From Caulobacter segnis ATCC 21756 (GTDB lineage Bacteria; Pseudomonadota; Alphaproteobacteria; Caulobacterales; Caulobacteraceae): a stretch of DNA of 64,000 bases. Positions 45,336-53,601 of this stretch are shown piece after piece. The notes under the pieces were generated by a model, which had not been told where the DNA came from, made no database searches, and was given only the letters and a program-made list of their open reading frames with translations. The DNA lies in the NCBI RefSeq assembly GCF_000092285.1, contig NC_014100.1, positions 4,154,001 through 4,218,000 of the forward strand, in the 5' to 3' direction. Within the stretch, counting starts at the first letter, position 1; each line of letters opens with the position of its first letter. Made by a program: the position numbers and the translations under genes.

Positions 45336-47807
45336 ATGCCAGGACCCACGCGCCTGACCTTGAGCCTGAGCGTGTCGGCGCTCGCCCTGCTGCTGGCGGT
45401 CCCCGCCATGGCCCAGACGGAGAGGGCCCAGACGGAGAGGGCCCAGACTCAGGGCGCCCCGCAGAAGCCCGAAGAGAGCCTGACGATCGACACCCTGGTG
45501 GTGACGGCCCAGCGGCGCGAGGAGACCGCCAACAGCGTCGGCATGCCGATCCAGGCCTTCAGCGGCGAGGCGCTGCAGCAGCTGCGGGTCACCGACCCCA
45601 AGGACCTGACCTCCGTCGCGCCCAGCTTCACGGTCAGCCAGAGCTATCAGGGCGTACCGACCTATACGCTGCGCGGCATCGGCTTCAACACCATCAACCT
45701 CTCGGCCACCTCGACGGTGGGCACCTACTGGGACGAGGTCGCCTACGCCTATCCGTTCATGAACACCGGCCCGGTTTTCGACCTCGAGCGGGTCGAGGTG
45801 CTGAAAGGCCCGCAGGGCACGCTTTATGGCCGCAACACCACCGCCGGCCTGATCGACTTCGTGACCAACAAGCCGACCGAGGCGTTCGAGGGCTCGCTCA
45901 CCGCCGAGACGGGAAACTACAAGACCTACAATCTCGAAGGCTTCGTCAGCGGCGGTCTGGGCGATCGCGTCCAGGGCCGCGCCGCCTTCCGCATGGAGAA
46001 CAGCGACAAGGGCTGGCAGGTCAGCAACAGCCGGGGCGAGCGCCTGGGCAAGGTCGATCGCGACGGCTGGCGCCTGTCCTTGGCCATGCAGCCGACGGAC
46101 ACGGTCGAGGTCGACGTGTCGTACTCGGGCTGGCGAAACAAGTCCGACACCGTGGCCGCGCAGGGCGTCGGCTTCACGCCCGCCACCGCCGCCAGCCCGT
46201 TCAACGCGCCGGGCCTGGTCAACTACATCGCCACCCACGCGCCGACCAAGGCCCGCCAGGCCGACTGGGCCCCGCTGTCCACCCGTGGCGTCGACATCGG
46301 CGGGGGTCAGGGGATCAGCGACCCGCTGCGCGAGAACGACCAGTTCCACGCCGGAAAGCTGAAGGTCGCCTGGAACCTCAGCGACGATGTCACCCTGGTC
46401 TCGCTGTCCAGCTTCAACCGCCTGAGCCGCAAGGCCGTGTTCGACTGGAGCGGCGCGCCCTACGAGGTGCTGATCCAGAAGGCGCACGGCGACATCAAGT
46501 CGGCCGCCGAGGAGCTGCATCTGGAGGGCCGCACGGACAAAGGTTCCTGGCTGGTCGGGGCCTATGTGGCGCGCGACAAGATCTATGACAGCAACCGCAC
46601 CCTGCTGGGGCAGAACGCCAATGTCGGCACGATCCGCTATGTCGGCTCGACCCTCTTGGCCTCGCCCTTCAACAGCTTCGGCTACACCCCCCTGCAGATG
46701 AGCCAGGCGTTCCGCACCTATGAGGACGTCGGCAATATCGAGACCAAGACCTGGAGCCTGTTCGCCAACGCCGATCACGCCCTGACCGACAGTCTGAAGC
46801 TGACGCTGGGCGTCCGCTACAGCCAGGACCGCCAGGACTATGTCGGCTGCTCGCGCGACGTCGGTGGGTCGATGCTGCCCAACGTCAATGTCGTGAACCG
46901 CGCGCTGTTCTTCGCGACCTACGGCTTGGTGGCGCCGATCGCCCAGGGCGGCTGCAACACCTTCGATCCGGCGACCAAGAGCTTCGGCTTCGTGAAGTCC
47001 AAGCTGGACGAGGACAACATCGCCTGGCGCGCGGCCTTGGACTGGCAGGCGGCGCAGGACGTGCTGATCTTCGGCTCGATCTCGCGCGGCGCCAAGGCCG
47101 GCGCGACGCCGATCAACGCCGCCAACATCTCGACCCAGAACGCGCCCGCGACGCAGGAAATGCTGACGGCCTACGAGGTCGGCGTGAAGGCGGGGCTGTT
47201 CCAGCGGCGGGTGCAGGCCAATGTCAGCGCCTTCTATTACGACTACACCGACAAGCAGCTGTCGGTGTACTTCGCCGACCCGATCTACACGGCCCTCTCA
47301 CGCCTGGCCAACGTGCCCAACGGCGAGGCCTACGGCGTCGACGGCGACATCACCTGGCGCGCCTCGCGGTCGCTGACCTTCATCGCCTCGGCGACCCTGC
47401 TGCACACCGAGGTCAAGGGTTACACCGGCATCAACGCGGCCGGACAACCGCAGGATTTCGACGGCCGGCCCTTTCTCTACAGCCCGAAGTTCCAAGGCGG
47501 CCTGACGGCCCTGTTCAAGCAGCCCATCGGCGATGGCCTGGAGCTGAACGCCGCCCTGAACGGTCGCTGGCAGGACAAGTCCTACGCCGACCTGGAGGGC
47601 AACCCGCTGTTCGTGATCGACGGCTATGGCCTTGTGAACGCCAGCATCGGCATCGGCGCGCCGGCCAAGGGCTGGGAGCTGTCGATCTGGGGCCGCAACA
47701 TCACCGACGCGTATTACTGGAGCGCCGTCAGCAGCAACGCCAACGTGGTGGTCCGTTTCCCGGGCAAACCCACGACCTACGGCGCGTCGCTGACCTGGAC
47801 GTTCTAG
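45336..47807 (+). CDS. TonB-dependent outer-membrane receptor (second)
   Basis: An 823-residue receptor with a signal peptide (MPGPTRLTLSLSVSALALLLAVPAMAQ), a TonB box (DTLVVTAQRREE) and a plug domain (MPIQAFSGEALQQL, RVEVLKGPQGTLYGRNTTAGLIDFVTNKP). A large beta-barrel ends in LTWTF. Directly after the signal peptide are tandem copies of a 15-bp unit (QTERA, QTERA, QTQGA), a low-complexity expansion. AGGGAGGT lies eight bases before the ATG. It probably imports the substrate of the neighbouring acyl-CoA dehydrogenase; a nearly duplicated palindrome links its promoter to the LuxR-type gene. Confidence 0.92.
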   Translation: MPGPTRLTLSLSVSALALLLAVPAMAQTERAQTERAQTQGAPQKPEESLTIDTLVVTAQRREETANSVGMPIQAFSGEALQQLRVTDPKDLTSVAPSFTVSQSYQGVPTYTLRGIGFNTINLSATSTVGTYWDEVAYAYPFMNTGPVFDLERVEVLKGPQGTLYGRNTTAGLIDFVTNKPTEAFEGSLTAETGNYKTYNLEGFVSGGLGDRVQGRAAFRMENSDKGWQVSNSRGERLGKVDRDGWRLSLAMQPTDTVEVDVSYSGWRNKSDTVAAQGVGFTPATAASPFNAPGLVNYIATHAPTKARQADWAPLSTRGVDIGGGQGISDPLRENDQFHAGKLKVAWNLSDDVTLVSLSSFNRLSRKAVFDWSGAPYEVLIQKAHGDIKSAAEELHLEGRTDKGSWLVGAYVARDKIYDSNRTLLGQNANVGTIRYVGSTLLASPFNSFGYTPLQMSQAFRTYEDVGNIETKTWSLFANADHALTDSLKLTLGVRYSQDRQDYVGCSRDVGGSMLPNVNVVNRALFFATYGLVAPIAQGGCNTFDPATKSFGFVKSKLDEDNIAWRAALDWQAAQDVLIFGSISRGAKAGATPINAANISTQNAPATQEMLTAYEVGVKAGLFQRRVQANVSAFYYDYTDKQLSVYFADPIYTALSRLANVPNGEAYGVDGDITWRASRSLTFIASATLLHTEVKGYTGINAAGQPQDFDGRPFLYSPKFQGGLTALFKQPIGDGLELNAALNGRWQDKSYADLEGNPLFVIDGYGLVNASIGIGAPAKGWELSIWGRNITDAYYWSAVSSNANVVVRFPGKPTTYGASLTWTF

Positions 47808-47884
47808 GCCCGTCGATGATGACGCGCCGGCGTGATGGCCGCCGGGGCGTCCGACCCTCCCCGCCATCATGATCTCGGTGACCT

Positions 47885-47920
47885 GGAGCGCGGCGTTCCC
47901 ACGCCGCGCTCCCTTCTTAT
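47885..47920 (+). terminator. Intrinsic terminator after the TonB receptor
   Basis: A perfect 12-bp stem (GGAGCGCGGCGT / ACGCCGCGCTCC) with a TCCC loop is followed by CTTCTTATT on the plus strand. It may also end the convergent modA-modB transcript, though no T-run is present on that side. Confidence 0.65.
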
Positions 47921-48594
47921 TCGGATCGCGCGCGCAGCAGGACCTTCGAGCGCCGCTCAAGGGCCAGCAGCGCCATCAGCACCGCGAAGGCGAAGACCAG
48001 CAGCATCAGCGACAGGCGATGGGCTTCTCCCCACTCCAGCCCCTCGACCAGCCGGTAGATCTCGGTCGAGAGCACGGTGGTCTCGCCGGGAATGTTCCCG
48101 CCTAGCATCATCACCACCCCGAACTCGCCGACCGTGTGGGCGAAGGTCAGGATGGCCGCGGCGACGTATCCCGGCAGGGCCAGCGGCAGAGCCACCCTCC
48201 AGAAGGTCTGCCAGCGCGACGCGCCAAGGCAGGCGGCCGCCTCCAGCGGCTCGTCGCCAATCCCCAGGAAGGCGTTGCGCAGCGGCTGCACGGCGAACGG
48301 CAGGGAATAGATCAGCGAGCCGATGACAAGACCCTCGAAGGTGAAGGCCAGGGTCCGCACGCCGAAGGGCTGCAGCAGCGCCATCAGCGGACTCTTCGGG
48401 CCCAGCGCGATCAGCAGATAGAAGCCCAGCACCGTGGGCGGCAGCACGATCGGCAGGGCGACCAGGGCGGTGATCGGCGTCCTCAGGCTCGAACGCCCGC
48501 GCGCCAGCCACCAGGACAGCGGGGTGGCCAGGACCAGCAGCAAGATCGTGGTGATCCCCGCCAGCTTGGCCGTCAGCCACAGGACCTCGGCCAT
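47917..48594 (-). CDS. modB: Molybdate ABC transporter permease
   Basis: A 225-residue inner-membrane permease with about five helices. The cytoplasmic EAA loop (EAAACLGASRWQTFWRVALPLALPG) that docks the ATPase is intact. The TVGEFGVVMMLGGNIPGET segment is characteristic of ModB. It starts two bases after modA stops. The usual third gene, the ATPase modC, is not next to it: the following gene is a TonB receptor on the opposite strand. The ATPase must be supplied from elsewhere. Confidence 0.9.
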   Translation of the reverse strand: MAEVLWLTAKLAGITTILLLVLATPLSWWLARGRSSLRTPITALVALPIVLPPTVLGFYLLIALGPKSPLMALLQPFGVRTLAFTFEGLVIGSLIYSLPFAVQPLRNAFLGIGDEPLEAAACLGASRWQTFWRVALPLALPGYVAAAILTFAHTVGEFGVVMMLGGNIPGETTVLSTEIYRLVEGLEWGEAHRLSLMLLVFAFAVLMALLALERRSKVLLRARSE

Positions 48595-48596
48595 GC

Positions 48597-49355
48597 TCAG
48601 CGGACCTCGTAGCCGTAGCGTCTGATGATCGCCTTGGCCTCGCCGCCCTTCAGGAAGGCCAGGAACGCCTTGGCCGCGTCGCTGTTGTGGCCGGTCTTCA
48701 GCAGCACCGCCTGCTGCCCGATCGGCGCGTGATCCGTGGACGGAACAAGCCAGCGCGAGCCGCCCTTCTCGTCGATCACCTGCGACAGCGCCACGAAGCC
48801 CAGTTCGGCGGCGCCGGTCTGGACGTACTGGAAGGTCTGGGTGATCGAGGACCCGGTGACGATCTTCGGCTTCAGAGCGTCGTAGAGCTTCAGCCTGATC
48901 AGGGTCTCGACCGCCGCCTGGCCGTAGGGCGCGGCCTTCGGATCGGCGATCGCCAGCTTGTCGAAGCCGCCCTTGGCGAGCACCGCGCCTTTCGGATCGA
49001 CAAGCCCGGGGGTCTTGCTGAACAGCACCAGCCGCCCCGTGGCGTAGGTGAAGCGCGAGCCGGGAACCGCCAAGCCCTCGGCCTCGGCCTTCTGGGGCCG
49101 CTCGACGTCGGCCGACAGGAAGACCTCGTACGGCGCGCCATTGGCGATCTGGGTGTAGAACTGGCCGGACGAGCCGAAGCTCAAGGTGGCGGCGTGGCCT
49201 GTCCTGGCCTTGAAACGCGCGGCGATCTCGCGGGCGGCCTCGGTGAAGTTGGCGGCGACGGCGACCTTGGTCTCGCCCGCGAGAGCCACGCCGCCTAGCG
49301 TCAGCGACAGGGCGCCAGCCAGGGCGGCGATCAGCATCGGACGACGGGCGATCAT
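48597..49355 (-). CDS. modA: Periplasmic molybdate-binding protein
   Basis: A 252-residue substrate-binding protein with a signal peptide (ends VALAG). The anion-binding segments typical of ModA are present: VAVAANFTEAAREIAARFKARTG, SFGSSGQFYTQIANGAPYEVFLSADVERP and the GSSITQTFQYVQTGAAELGFVALSQV hinge. It binds molybdate or tungstate and delivers it to ModB. A half-site resembling the ModE operator (TACATAACGAT, 49396-49406) lies about 41 bp upstream. Confidence 0.92.
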   Translation of the reverse strand: MIARRPMLIAALAGALSLTLGGVALAGETKVAVAANFTEAAREIAARFKARTGHAATLSFGSSGQFYTQIANGAPYEVFLSADVERPQKAEAEGLAVPGSRFTYATGRLVLFSKTPGLVDPKGAVLAKGGFDKLAIADPKAAPYGQAAVETLIRLKLYDALKPKIVTGSSITQTFQYVQTGAAELGFVALSQVIDEKGGSRWLVPSTDHAPIGQQAVLLKTGHNSDAAKAFLAFLKGGEAKAIIRRYGYEVR

Positions 49356-49395
49356 CGGGTGGTCCTGGGTCTGGCGCGGCGGTCGGCAGCCAGAC

Positions 49396-49406
49396 TACAT
49401 AACGAT
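49396..49406. promoter_or_regulatory. Possible ModE half-site upstream of modA
   Basis: TACATAACGAT matches ten of eleven bases of the E. coli ModE half-site TATATAACGAT. The partner half is not recognisable at the usual spacing, so this may be chance. Confidence 0.3.
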
Positions 49407-49421
49407 GATGCTCGCGGCGGA

Positions 49422-49865
49422 CTAGGCCAGCGCCCTTAGCCCATGGCGCAGGGTCTCGGCCCCACCGCCCAGGTCATCGTCCAGCTTGCCGTGCTCGCGG
49501 GTCCAGATCGGCAGGGCCTGAGCGAGCAAGGCGCGGCCGTCGGGGGTGAGGCTCAGCACCCGGGCGCGGCGGTCCTTGGGGTCAGGCGCGATCGTCAGCA
49601 GGCCGCGCCGCTCCAGCGGCTTCAGCGCGGCGGTCAGGGTCGTTCGGTCCATGGCCAAGAGGTTGGCGACGCCGCCCATGCCGGCGGGCTCGGGACGGTT
49701 CAACGACATCAGGAGCGAGAACTGGCCGTTGGTCAGGCCTAGCGGCCGCAGGGCCTCGTCGAAGCGCCGCGCCAGGGCCCGGGCGGCCCGCTGGACGTGC
49801 AGGCACAGGCAGGTGTCGCGGACGTGGATCGTCGTTTCGAAGGGAATCACGACCGGCTTTGACAT
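49422..49865 (-). CDS. MarR-family transcriptional regulator
   Basis: A 147-residue winged-helix regulator. MarR hallmarks are LGLTNGQFSLLMSLNRPEPAGMGGVANLLAMDRTTLTAALKPLERRGLLT-type recognition region and the wing DPKDRRARVLSLTPDGRALL. Two closely spaced cysteines near the N-terminus (RDTCLCLHV) could be redox sensors, as in OhrR-type members, but that is inference. It is divergent from a DUF899-VOC-GST run, with a perfect 12-bp palindrome between, and is the obvious candidate to control it. Confidence 0.9.
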   Translation of the reverse strand: MSKPVVIPFETTIHVRDTCLCLHVQRAARALARRFDEALRPLGLTNGQFSLLMSLNRPEPAGMGGVANLLAMDRTTLTAALKPLERRGLLTIAPDPKDRRARVLSLTPDGRALLAQALPIWTREHGKLDDDLGGGAETLRHGLRALA

Positions 49866-49876
49866 GATCCTTTTAT

Positions 49877-49888
49877 GTTGATATCAAC
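49877..49888. promoter_or_regulatory. MarR-type palindromic operator
   Basis: GTTGATATCAAC, a perfect 12-bp palindrome, lies 12 bp from the MarR start and about 43 bp from the divergent DUF899 gene. The TTGATATCAA core is common in MarR operators. Confidence 0.7.
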
Positions 49889-49930
49889 GTTATTAGTCAA
49901 GGGAAAACAGCTCAGTTTACGGAGGACGTG

Positions 49931-50668
49931 ATGTCGCACGCCGTGGTCTCCCGCGAGGAATGGCTGGACGCGCGCCGCGCCCTGCTGGTCAAGGAAAAGG
50001 CCCATACCCGCGCCCGCGACGCCTTGAACGCCGAGCGCATGGCCCTGCCCTGGGTGAAGCTGGACAAGACCTACGTCTTCGACACCGAAGGCGGCCGCAA
50101 GACGCTGGACGACCTGTTCGACGGCCGCAGCCAGCTGCTCGTCTACCACTTCATGCTGGGCCCAGATTGGGACGCGGGCTGCGAGGGCTGCTCGTTCATG
50201 GCCGACCATTTCGACGGGACCCTGCCGCACCTGAACCACCACGACGTGACCCTGGTCGCCGTGTCCCGCGCGTCCCTAGGGAAGATCCAGGCCTACAAGC
50301 GCCGCATGGGTTGGAAGTTTCCGTGGGCGTCGTCGCACGGCGGCGACTTCAACCGCGACTTCCACGTCTCGTTCACGCCCGAAGAGCTGGCCGGCGAGAC
50401 GATCAACTACAACTTCACCGACCTGCCGTCCGGTCAGGGCCACGACGAGCTGCCGGGCCTGTCGGTCTTCCATCGCGACGCCGAGGGCCAGGTGTTCCAC
50501 ACCTATTCGACCTACGCCCGCGGTCTGGAAGAGGCGCTGGCGACCCTGATGCTGCTCGACCGCGCGCCGCTGGGCCGCAACGAGGACGAGACGATGAACT
50601 TCATCCGCCGTCATGACGAGTACGAGGAGGCTCCGCCCAAGTCCGCCTGCTGCGCGGGCGCCGCCTGA
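49931..50668 (+). CDS. DUF899 thioredoxin-like protein
   Basis: A 245-residue cytoplasmic protein of the DUF899 family, a thioredoxin-fold group of unproven function. Recognisable parts are VSREEWLDARRALLVKEKAHTRARD, LLVYHFMLGPDWDAGCEGCSFMADHFDG (with a CEGC pair in the redox position) and FPWASSHGGDFNRDFHVSF. It ends in a Cys-Cys-containing tail. The ATG at 49931 is five bases after GGAGG. It heads a same-strand run with a VOC protein and a glutathione S-transferase, suggesting thiol or electrophile detoxification. Confidence 0.85.
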   Translation: MSHAVVSREEWLDARRALLVKEKAHTRARDALNAERMALPWVKLDKTYVFDTEGGRKTLDDLFDGRSQLLVYHFMLGPDWDAGCEGCSFMADHFDGTLPHLNHHDVTLVAVSRASLGKIQAYKRRMGWKFPWASSHGGDFNRDFHVSFTPEELAGETINYNFTDLPSGQGHDELPGLSVFHRDAEGQVFHTYSTYARGLEEALATLMLLDRAPLGRNEDETMNFIRRHDEYEEAPPKSACCAGAA

Positions 50669-50763
50669 CGCCCGAACGCATGATCCGTTCCTGGAACGTC
50701 TTCGTCGACGCCGTGCCTGCGGCCGGCCTTTCAACGCCCTCACCACCGCCCGAGGAAATTCAC

Positions 50764-51510
50764 ATGGCTAGCGACTTCGTCTGGTTCGAACTGGTCACGC
50801 CGGACGCCAAGGCGGCGGAAGCCTTCTACACGGTGGTCGTCGGCTGGACGACCGAGGCCTCCTCCGGTCCCGCCGGCCCCTACACGATCTTCAAGGCCGG
50901 CGAGTTCCCTGTCGGCGGCATGCTGGAGATGAAGGACGTCCCGGCGGGCTGGCTGGGCTATCTCGGCGTCGATGACGTCGACGCCTTCGCCAAGAAGGTC
51001 GAGGCCGCCGGCGGCGCGATCTGCAAGCCGCCGGAGGACATTCCGGGCGTCGGCCGCTTCGCGGTCGTCGCCGACCCGCAAGGGGCGATGTTCGTCCTGT
51101 TCCACGGCGACACCAACGACGCCCCGCCGCGACCCGCGCCGATGTCGCCAGGATCGCTGGGTTGGTCGGAGCTGCACGCGGCCGACTGGGAGAAGCTCTT
51201 CGACGTCTACGCGCCCCTGTTCGGCTGGGTGAAGCACGACACCGTGCCGATGGGCGAGATGGGGGTCTACCAGACCTTCGGCCCGCCGGCGGCGGCGATC
51301 GGCGGCATGTTCAACACCTACGCGCCCGCTCCCAGCCCCTACTGGCTCTACTATTTTTGCGTGGACGGCATCGACTCGGCCTTGGAGCGCGTGAAGGCGG
51401 CGGGCGGACAGATTCTGACCGGCCCTCACCCGGTGCCGGGCGGCGCCTGGGTTTTGAACGCGCAAGATCCGCAAGGCGGCCTGTTCGCCCTGGTCGGCCA
51501 ACGTGGCTGA
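50764..51510 (+). CDS. VOC-family protein with two glyoxalase-like halves
   Basis: A 248-residue protein with two vicinal-oxygen-chelate modules: FVWFELVTPDAKAAEAFYTVVVGW...DPQGAMFVLFHG (about 4-115) and LGWSELHAADWEKLFDVYAPLFGW...DPQGGLFALVG (about 127-246). VOC enzymes include glyoxalases, dioxygenases and antibiotic-binding proteins; this two-domain type is usually of unknown substrate. The chosen ATG (50764) puts the first module at the N-terminus. Its stop overlaps the next gene by eight bases. Confidence 0.88.
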   Translation: MASDFVWFELVTPDAKAAEAFYTVVVGWTTEASSGPAGPYTIFKAGEFPVGGMLEMKDVPAGWLGYLGVDDVDAFAKKVEAAGGAICKPPEDIPGVGRFAVVADPQGAMFVLFHGDTNDAPPRPAPMSPGSLGWSELHAADWEKLFDVYAPLFGWVKHDTVPMGEMGVYQTFGPPAAAIGGMFNTYAPAPSPYWLYYFCVDGIDSALERVKAAGGQILTGPHPVPGGAWVLNAQDPQGGLFALVGQRG

Positions 51511-52153
51511 TACGGCGCCGATGATCACCGTCTTCGGCGAAGGTCGCGGCTTCCGCGTCGTCTGGCTGCTGGAGGAGATGCGGCTGCCCTATCGGCTCCG
51601 GGACGTCGACATGCTGGCCGGGGTCGAGAACGACCCCGAGTTCCTGGCGATCAATCCCGGCGGGTTCATCCCCGCGATCCGGGACGGGGATGTCACCATG
51701 GTCGAGTCGATCGCGATCATGGAGTACCTGCTGGGCCGCTACGGGCCCTCGCCGCTGGCGCCGGACCCCCAAGACGCGACCTTCCCCGCCTACCAGCAGT
51801 TCCTGCATCTCGGCGAGGCGGGGCTGGCGGCCTCGGTCTTCTTCCTCACGGGCGCCCGACACTTCGCCCCCGAGACCGACCGCGACAACTGGACCGTTCG
51901 CCAGGCCATGCATGTGTTCACCAGCCGCTTGGGCCTCGTGATCCGCCGCCTCGCCGAGGCGCCCTACATGGCGGGCGAAGTCTTCACCGCAGCGGACATC
52001 TCCGTGGGCTACGCGCTGGAGATGGCGCGCAAGAACATCGACTTCGCGCTCGGCGAGGCCGAGCAGGCCTATCTTGGCCGGCTGCGCCAGCGCGACGGCT
52101 ATAGGAGAGCGCTCGACGCCTGCCCCGCCACGCGCGGGTGGTGGGCCAGCTAG
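51503..52153 (+). CDS. Glutathione S-transferase family protein
   Basis: A 216-residue GST with a thioredoxin-fold N-domain ([60 protein letters not shown] carries the cis-Pro and the glutathione gamma-glutamyl-binding Glu-Ser) and a helical C-domain with the [14 protein letters not shown] motif. It conjugates or reduces electrophiles with glutathione. A GTG at 51503 overlaps the VOC gene; an ATG six codons later is also possible. Its stop overlaps that of the convergent mtgA in CTAG. Confidence 0.88.
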   Translation: MADTAPMITVFGEGRGFRVVWLLEEMRLPYRLRDVDMLAGVENDPEFLAINPGGFIPAIRDGDVTMVESIAIMEYLLGRYGPSPLAPDPQDATFPAYQQFLHLGEAGLAASVFFLTGARHFAPETDRDNWTVRQAMHVFTSRLGLVIRRLAEAPYMAGEVFTAADISVGYALEMARKNIDFALGEAEQAYLGRLRQRDGYRRALDACPATRGWWAS

Positions 52154-52827
52154 CCCACGCAGTCGGCGAGGCCGTCGCGGCGCACCGCCCCCGAGGCCTT
52201 GCCGATCTTCTGGGTGCGCTTGGCGACGTACTTGCCCGGCTTGATCACGCGCCACTTCAGCGGGCTGGGCAGGATCGCCGCCAGGCGCGAGGCCTGGGCC
52301 TGGGTCAGCTTGTCGGCGCCGACACCGAAATAGCGGCGCGAGGCCGCCTCCGCGCCATAGATGCCGGGCCCGAACTCGATGGAGTTCAGATAGACCTCCA
52401 TGATCCGCTTCTTGCCCCAGCCGATCTCGATCAGCACCGTGAACCAGGCTTCCAGGCCTTTTCGGACATAGGAGCGGCCCGGCCACAGGAAGACGTTCTT
52501 GGCGGTCTGCTGGCTGATCGTCGAGCCGCCGCGGATCTTCTTGCCGGCCTCGTTGTTGGCGTAGGCCTTTTGCAACGCGTTGAAGTCGAAGCCATGGTGC
52601 TCGCAGAACCGGGCGTCCTCGGCGGCGATCAGGGCGCGCGGCAAGGCCGGCGCGACCTCGTCGATCGGCCGCCAGCGGTGGTCCAGCCCCTTCCCCTCGA
52701 CGGCGCGAATGACCATCAGCGGCGTCACCGGGGGCGGGACGAAGCGGAACAGAATCACCGCCACGATCGGCCCGGCGACCAGAACGATGAACAGAGCCAA
52801 GGCGATGTTACGCAGAAGCCGCCGCAA
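52150..52827 (-). CDS. mtgA: Monofunctional peptidoglycan glycosyltransferase
   Basis: A 225-residue GT51 enzyme that polymerises lipid II into glycan strands. One N-terminal membrane anchor (about 7-29) is followed by the catalytic motifs: [12 protein letters not shown] with the catalytic Glu, and [35 protein letters not shown]. The [28 protein letters not shown] segment closes the core. There is no transpeptidase domain, which defines MtgA. It ends in a shared CTAG with the GST gene. Confidence 0.93.
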   Translation of the reverse strand: MRRLLRNIALALFIVLVAGPIVAVILFRFVPPPVTPLMVIRAVEGKGLDHRWRPIDEVAPALPRALIAAEDARFCEHHGFDFNALQKAYANNEAGKKIRGGSTISQQTAKNVFLWPGRSYVRKGLEAWFTVLIEIGWGKKRIMEVYLNSIEFGPGIYGAEAASRRYFGVGADKLTQAQASRLAAILPSPLKWRVIKPGKYVAKRTQKIGKASGAVRRDGLADCVG

Positions 52828-52938
52828 GGAACGCCCCCAAAAGATCGAACAGACTTGTCTTTACGCTGCGGCGGGATGCTAGCCACACCTGAAGCCGCTG
52901 TCGCGGGCATAGCGGCGAGAAGATTAAGGGAGCCTTCG

Positions 52939-53601
52939 ATGGACGTGATCGACGCCGTCAACCGCCGCATGTCGGTGCGCGCCTTCAAGCCGGACCCCGT
53001 CGACGCCGCCCTGGTGCGCGAGCTTCTGGAGGCCGCCGCTCGCGCGCCCTCCGGCGGCAATCTCCAGCCCTGGCGAGTCCAGGTCGTGGCGGGCGCGCCG
53101 CTGAAGGCGCTGACCGACGCCATGCTGACGCGCGTGGCTTCGCCCGACCCGACCGAATACGACGTCTATCCCGCCAACCTGTGGGAGCCGCTGCGCAGCC
53201 GCCGCTTCCAGGTGGGCGAGGACATGTACGGGGCGCTGGGCATCCCGCGCGAGGACAAGATGGCCCGCCTGCAATGGTTCGCCATCAACGGGCAGGGCTT
53301 CGGCGCGCCGGCGCAGCTGTTCTTCTCGATCGATCGCCGCTGCGGCCCGCCGCAATGGAGCGACGTCGGCATGTTCATGCAGACCTTCATGCTGCTGGCG
53401 GTCGAGCGCGGCCTCGACACCTGCCCGCAGGAGTTCTGGTCGCACTACAACAAGCTGGTCGACGAACATGTCGGCCTGCCGGAGGGCCACATGCTGTTCT
53501 CCGGCATGGCCCTCGGCTATCGCGACGAAGCCGCCCCGGTGAACAACTTCCGTTCGCGCCGCGCCCCGTTCGAGGAGTGGGGCGAGCTGAAGGGGTTCTA
53601 G
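52939..53601 (+). CDS. Nitroreductase-family flavoprotein
   Basis: A 220-residue FMN-dependent oxidoreductase. The N-terminal RMSVRAFKPDPVDAALVRELLEAAARAPSGGNLQPWRV region is the classic FMN-binding start. A middle SDVGMFMQTFMLLAVERGLDTCPQEFW helix and a C-terminal SGMALGYRDEAAPVN motif follow. It reduces nitro compounds, quinones or similar acceptors with NAD(P)H. A TAAGGGAGCC site precedes the ATG at 52939. Its stop overlaps that of the convergent WD40 gene in CTAG. Confidence 0.9.
   Translation: MDVIDAVNRRMSVRAFKPDPVDAALVRELLEAAARAPSGGNLQPWRVQVVAGAPLKALTDAMLTRVASPDPTEYDVYPANLWEPLRSRRFQVGEDMYGALGIPREDKMARLQWFAINGQGFGAPAQLFFSIDRRCGPPQWSDVGMFMQTFMLLAVERGLDTCPQEFWSHYNKLVDEHVGLPEGHMLFSGMALGYRDEAAPVNNFRSRRAPFEEWGELKGF

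Noticed and set aside
47800..47916. modC or a modC remnant downstream of modB
   Set aside because: The 100 bp hold only a terminator hairpin and the end of the opposing receptor gene.
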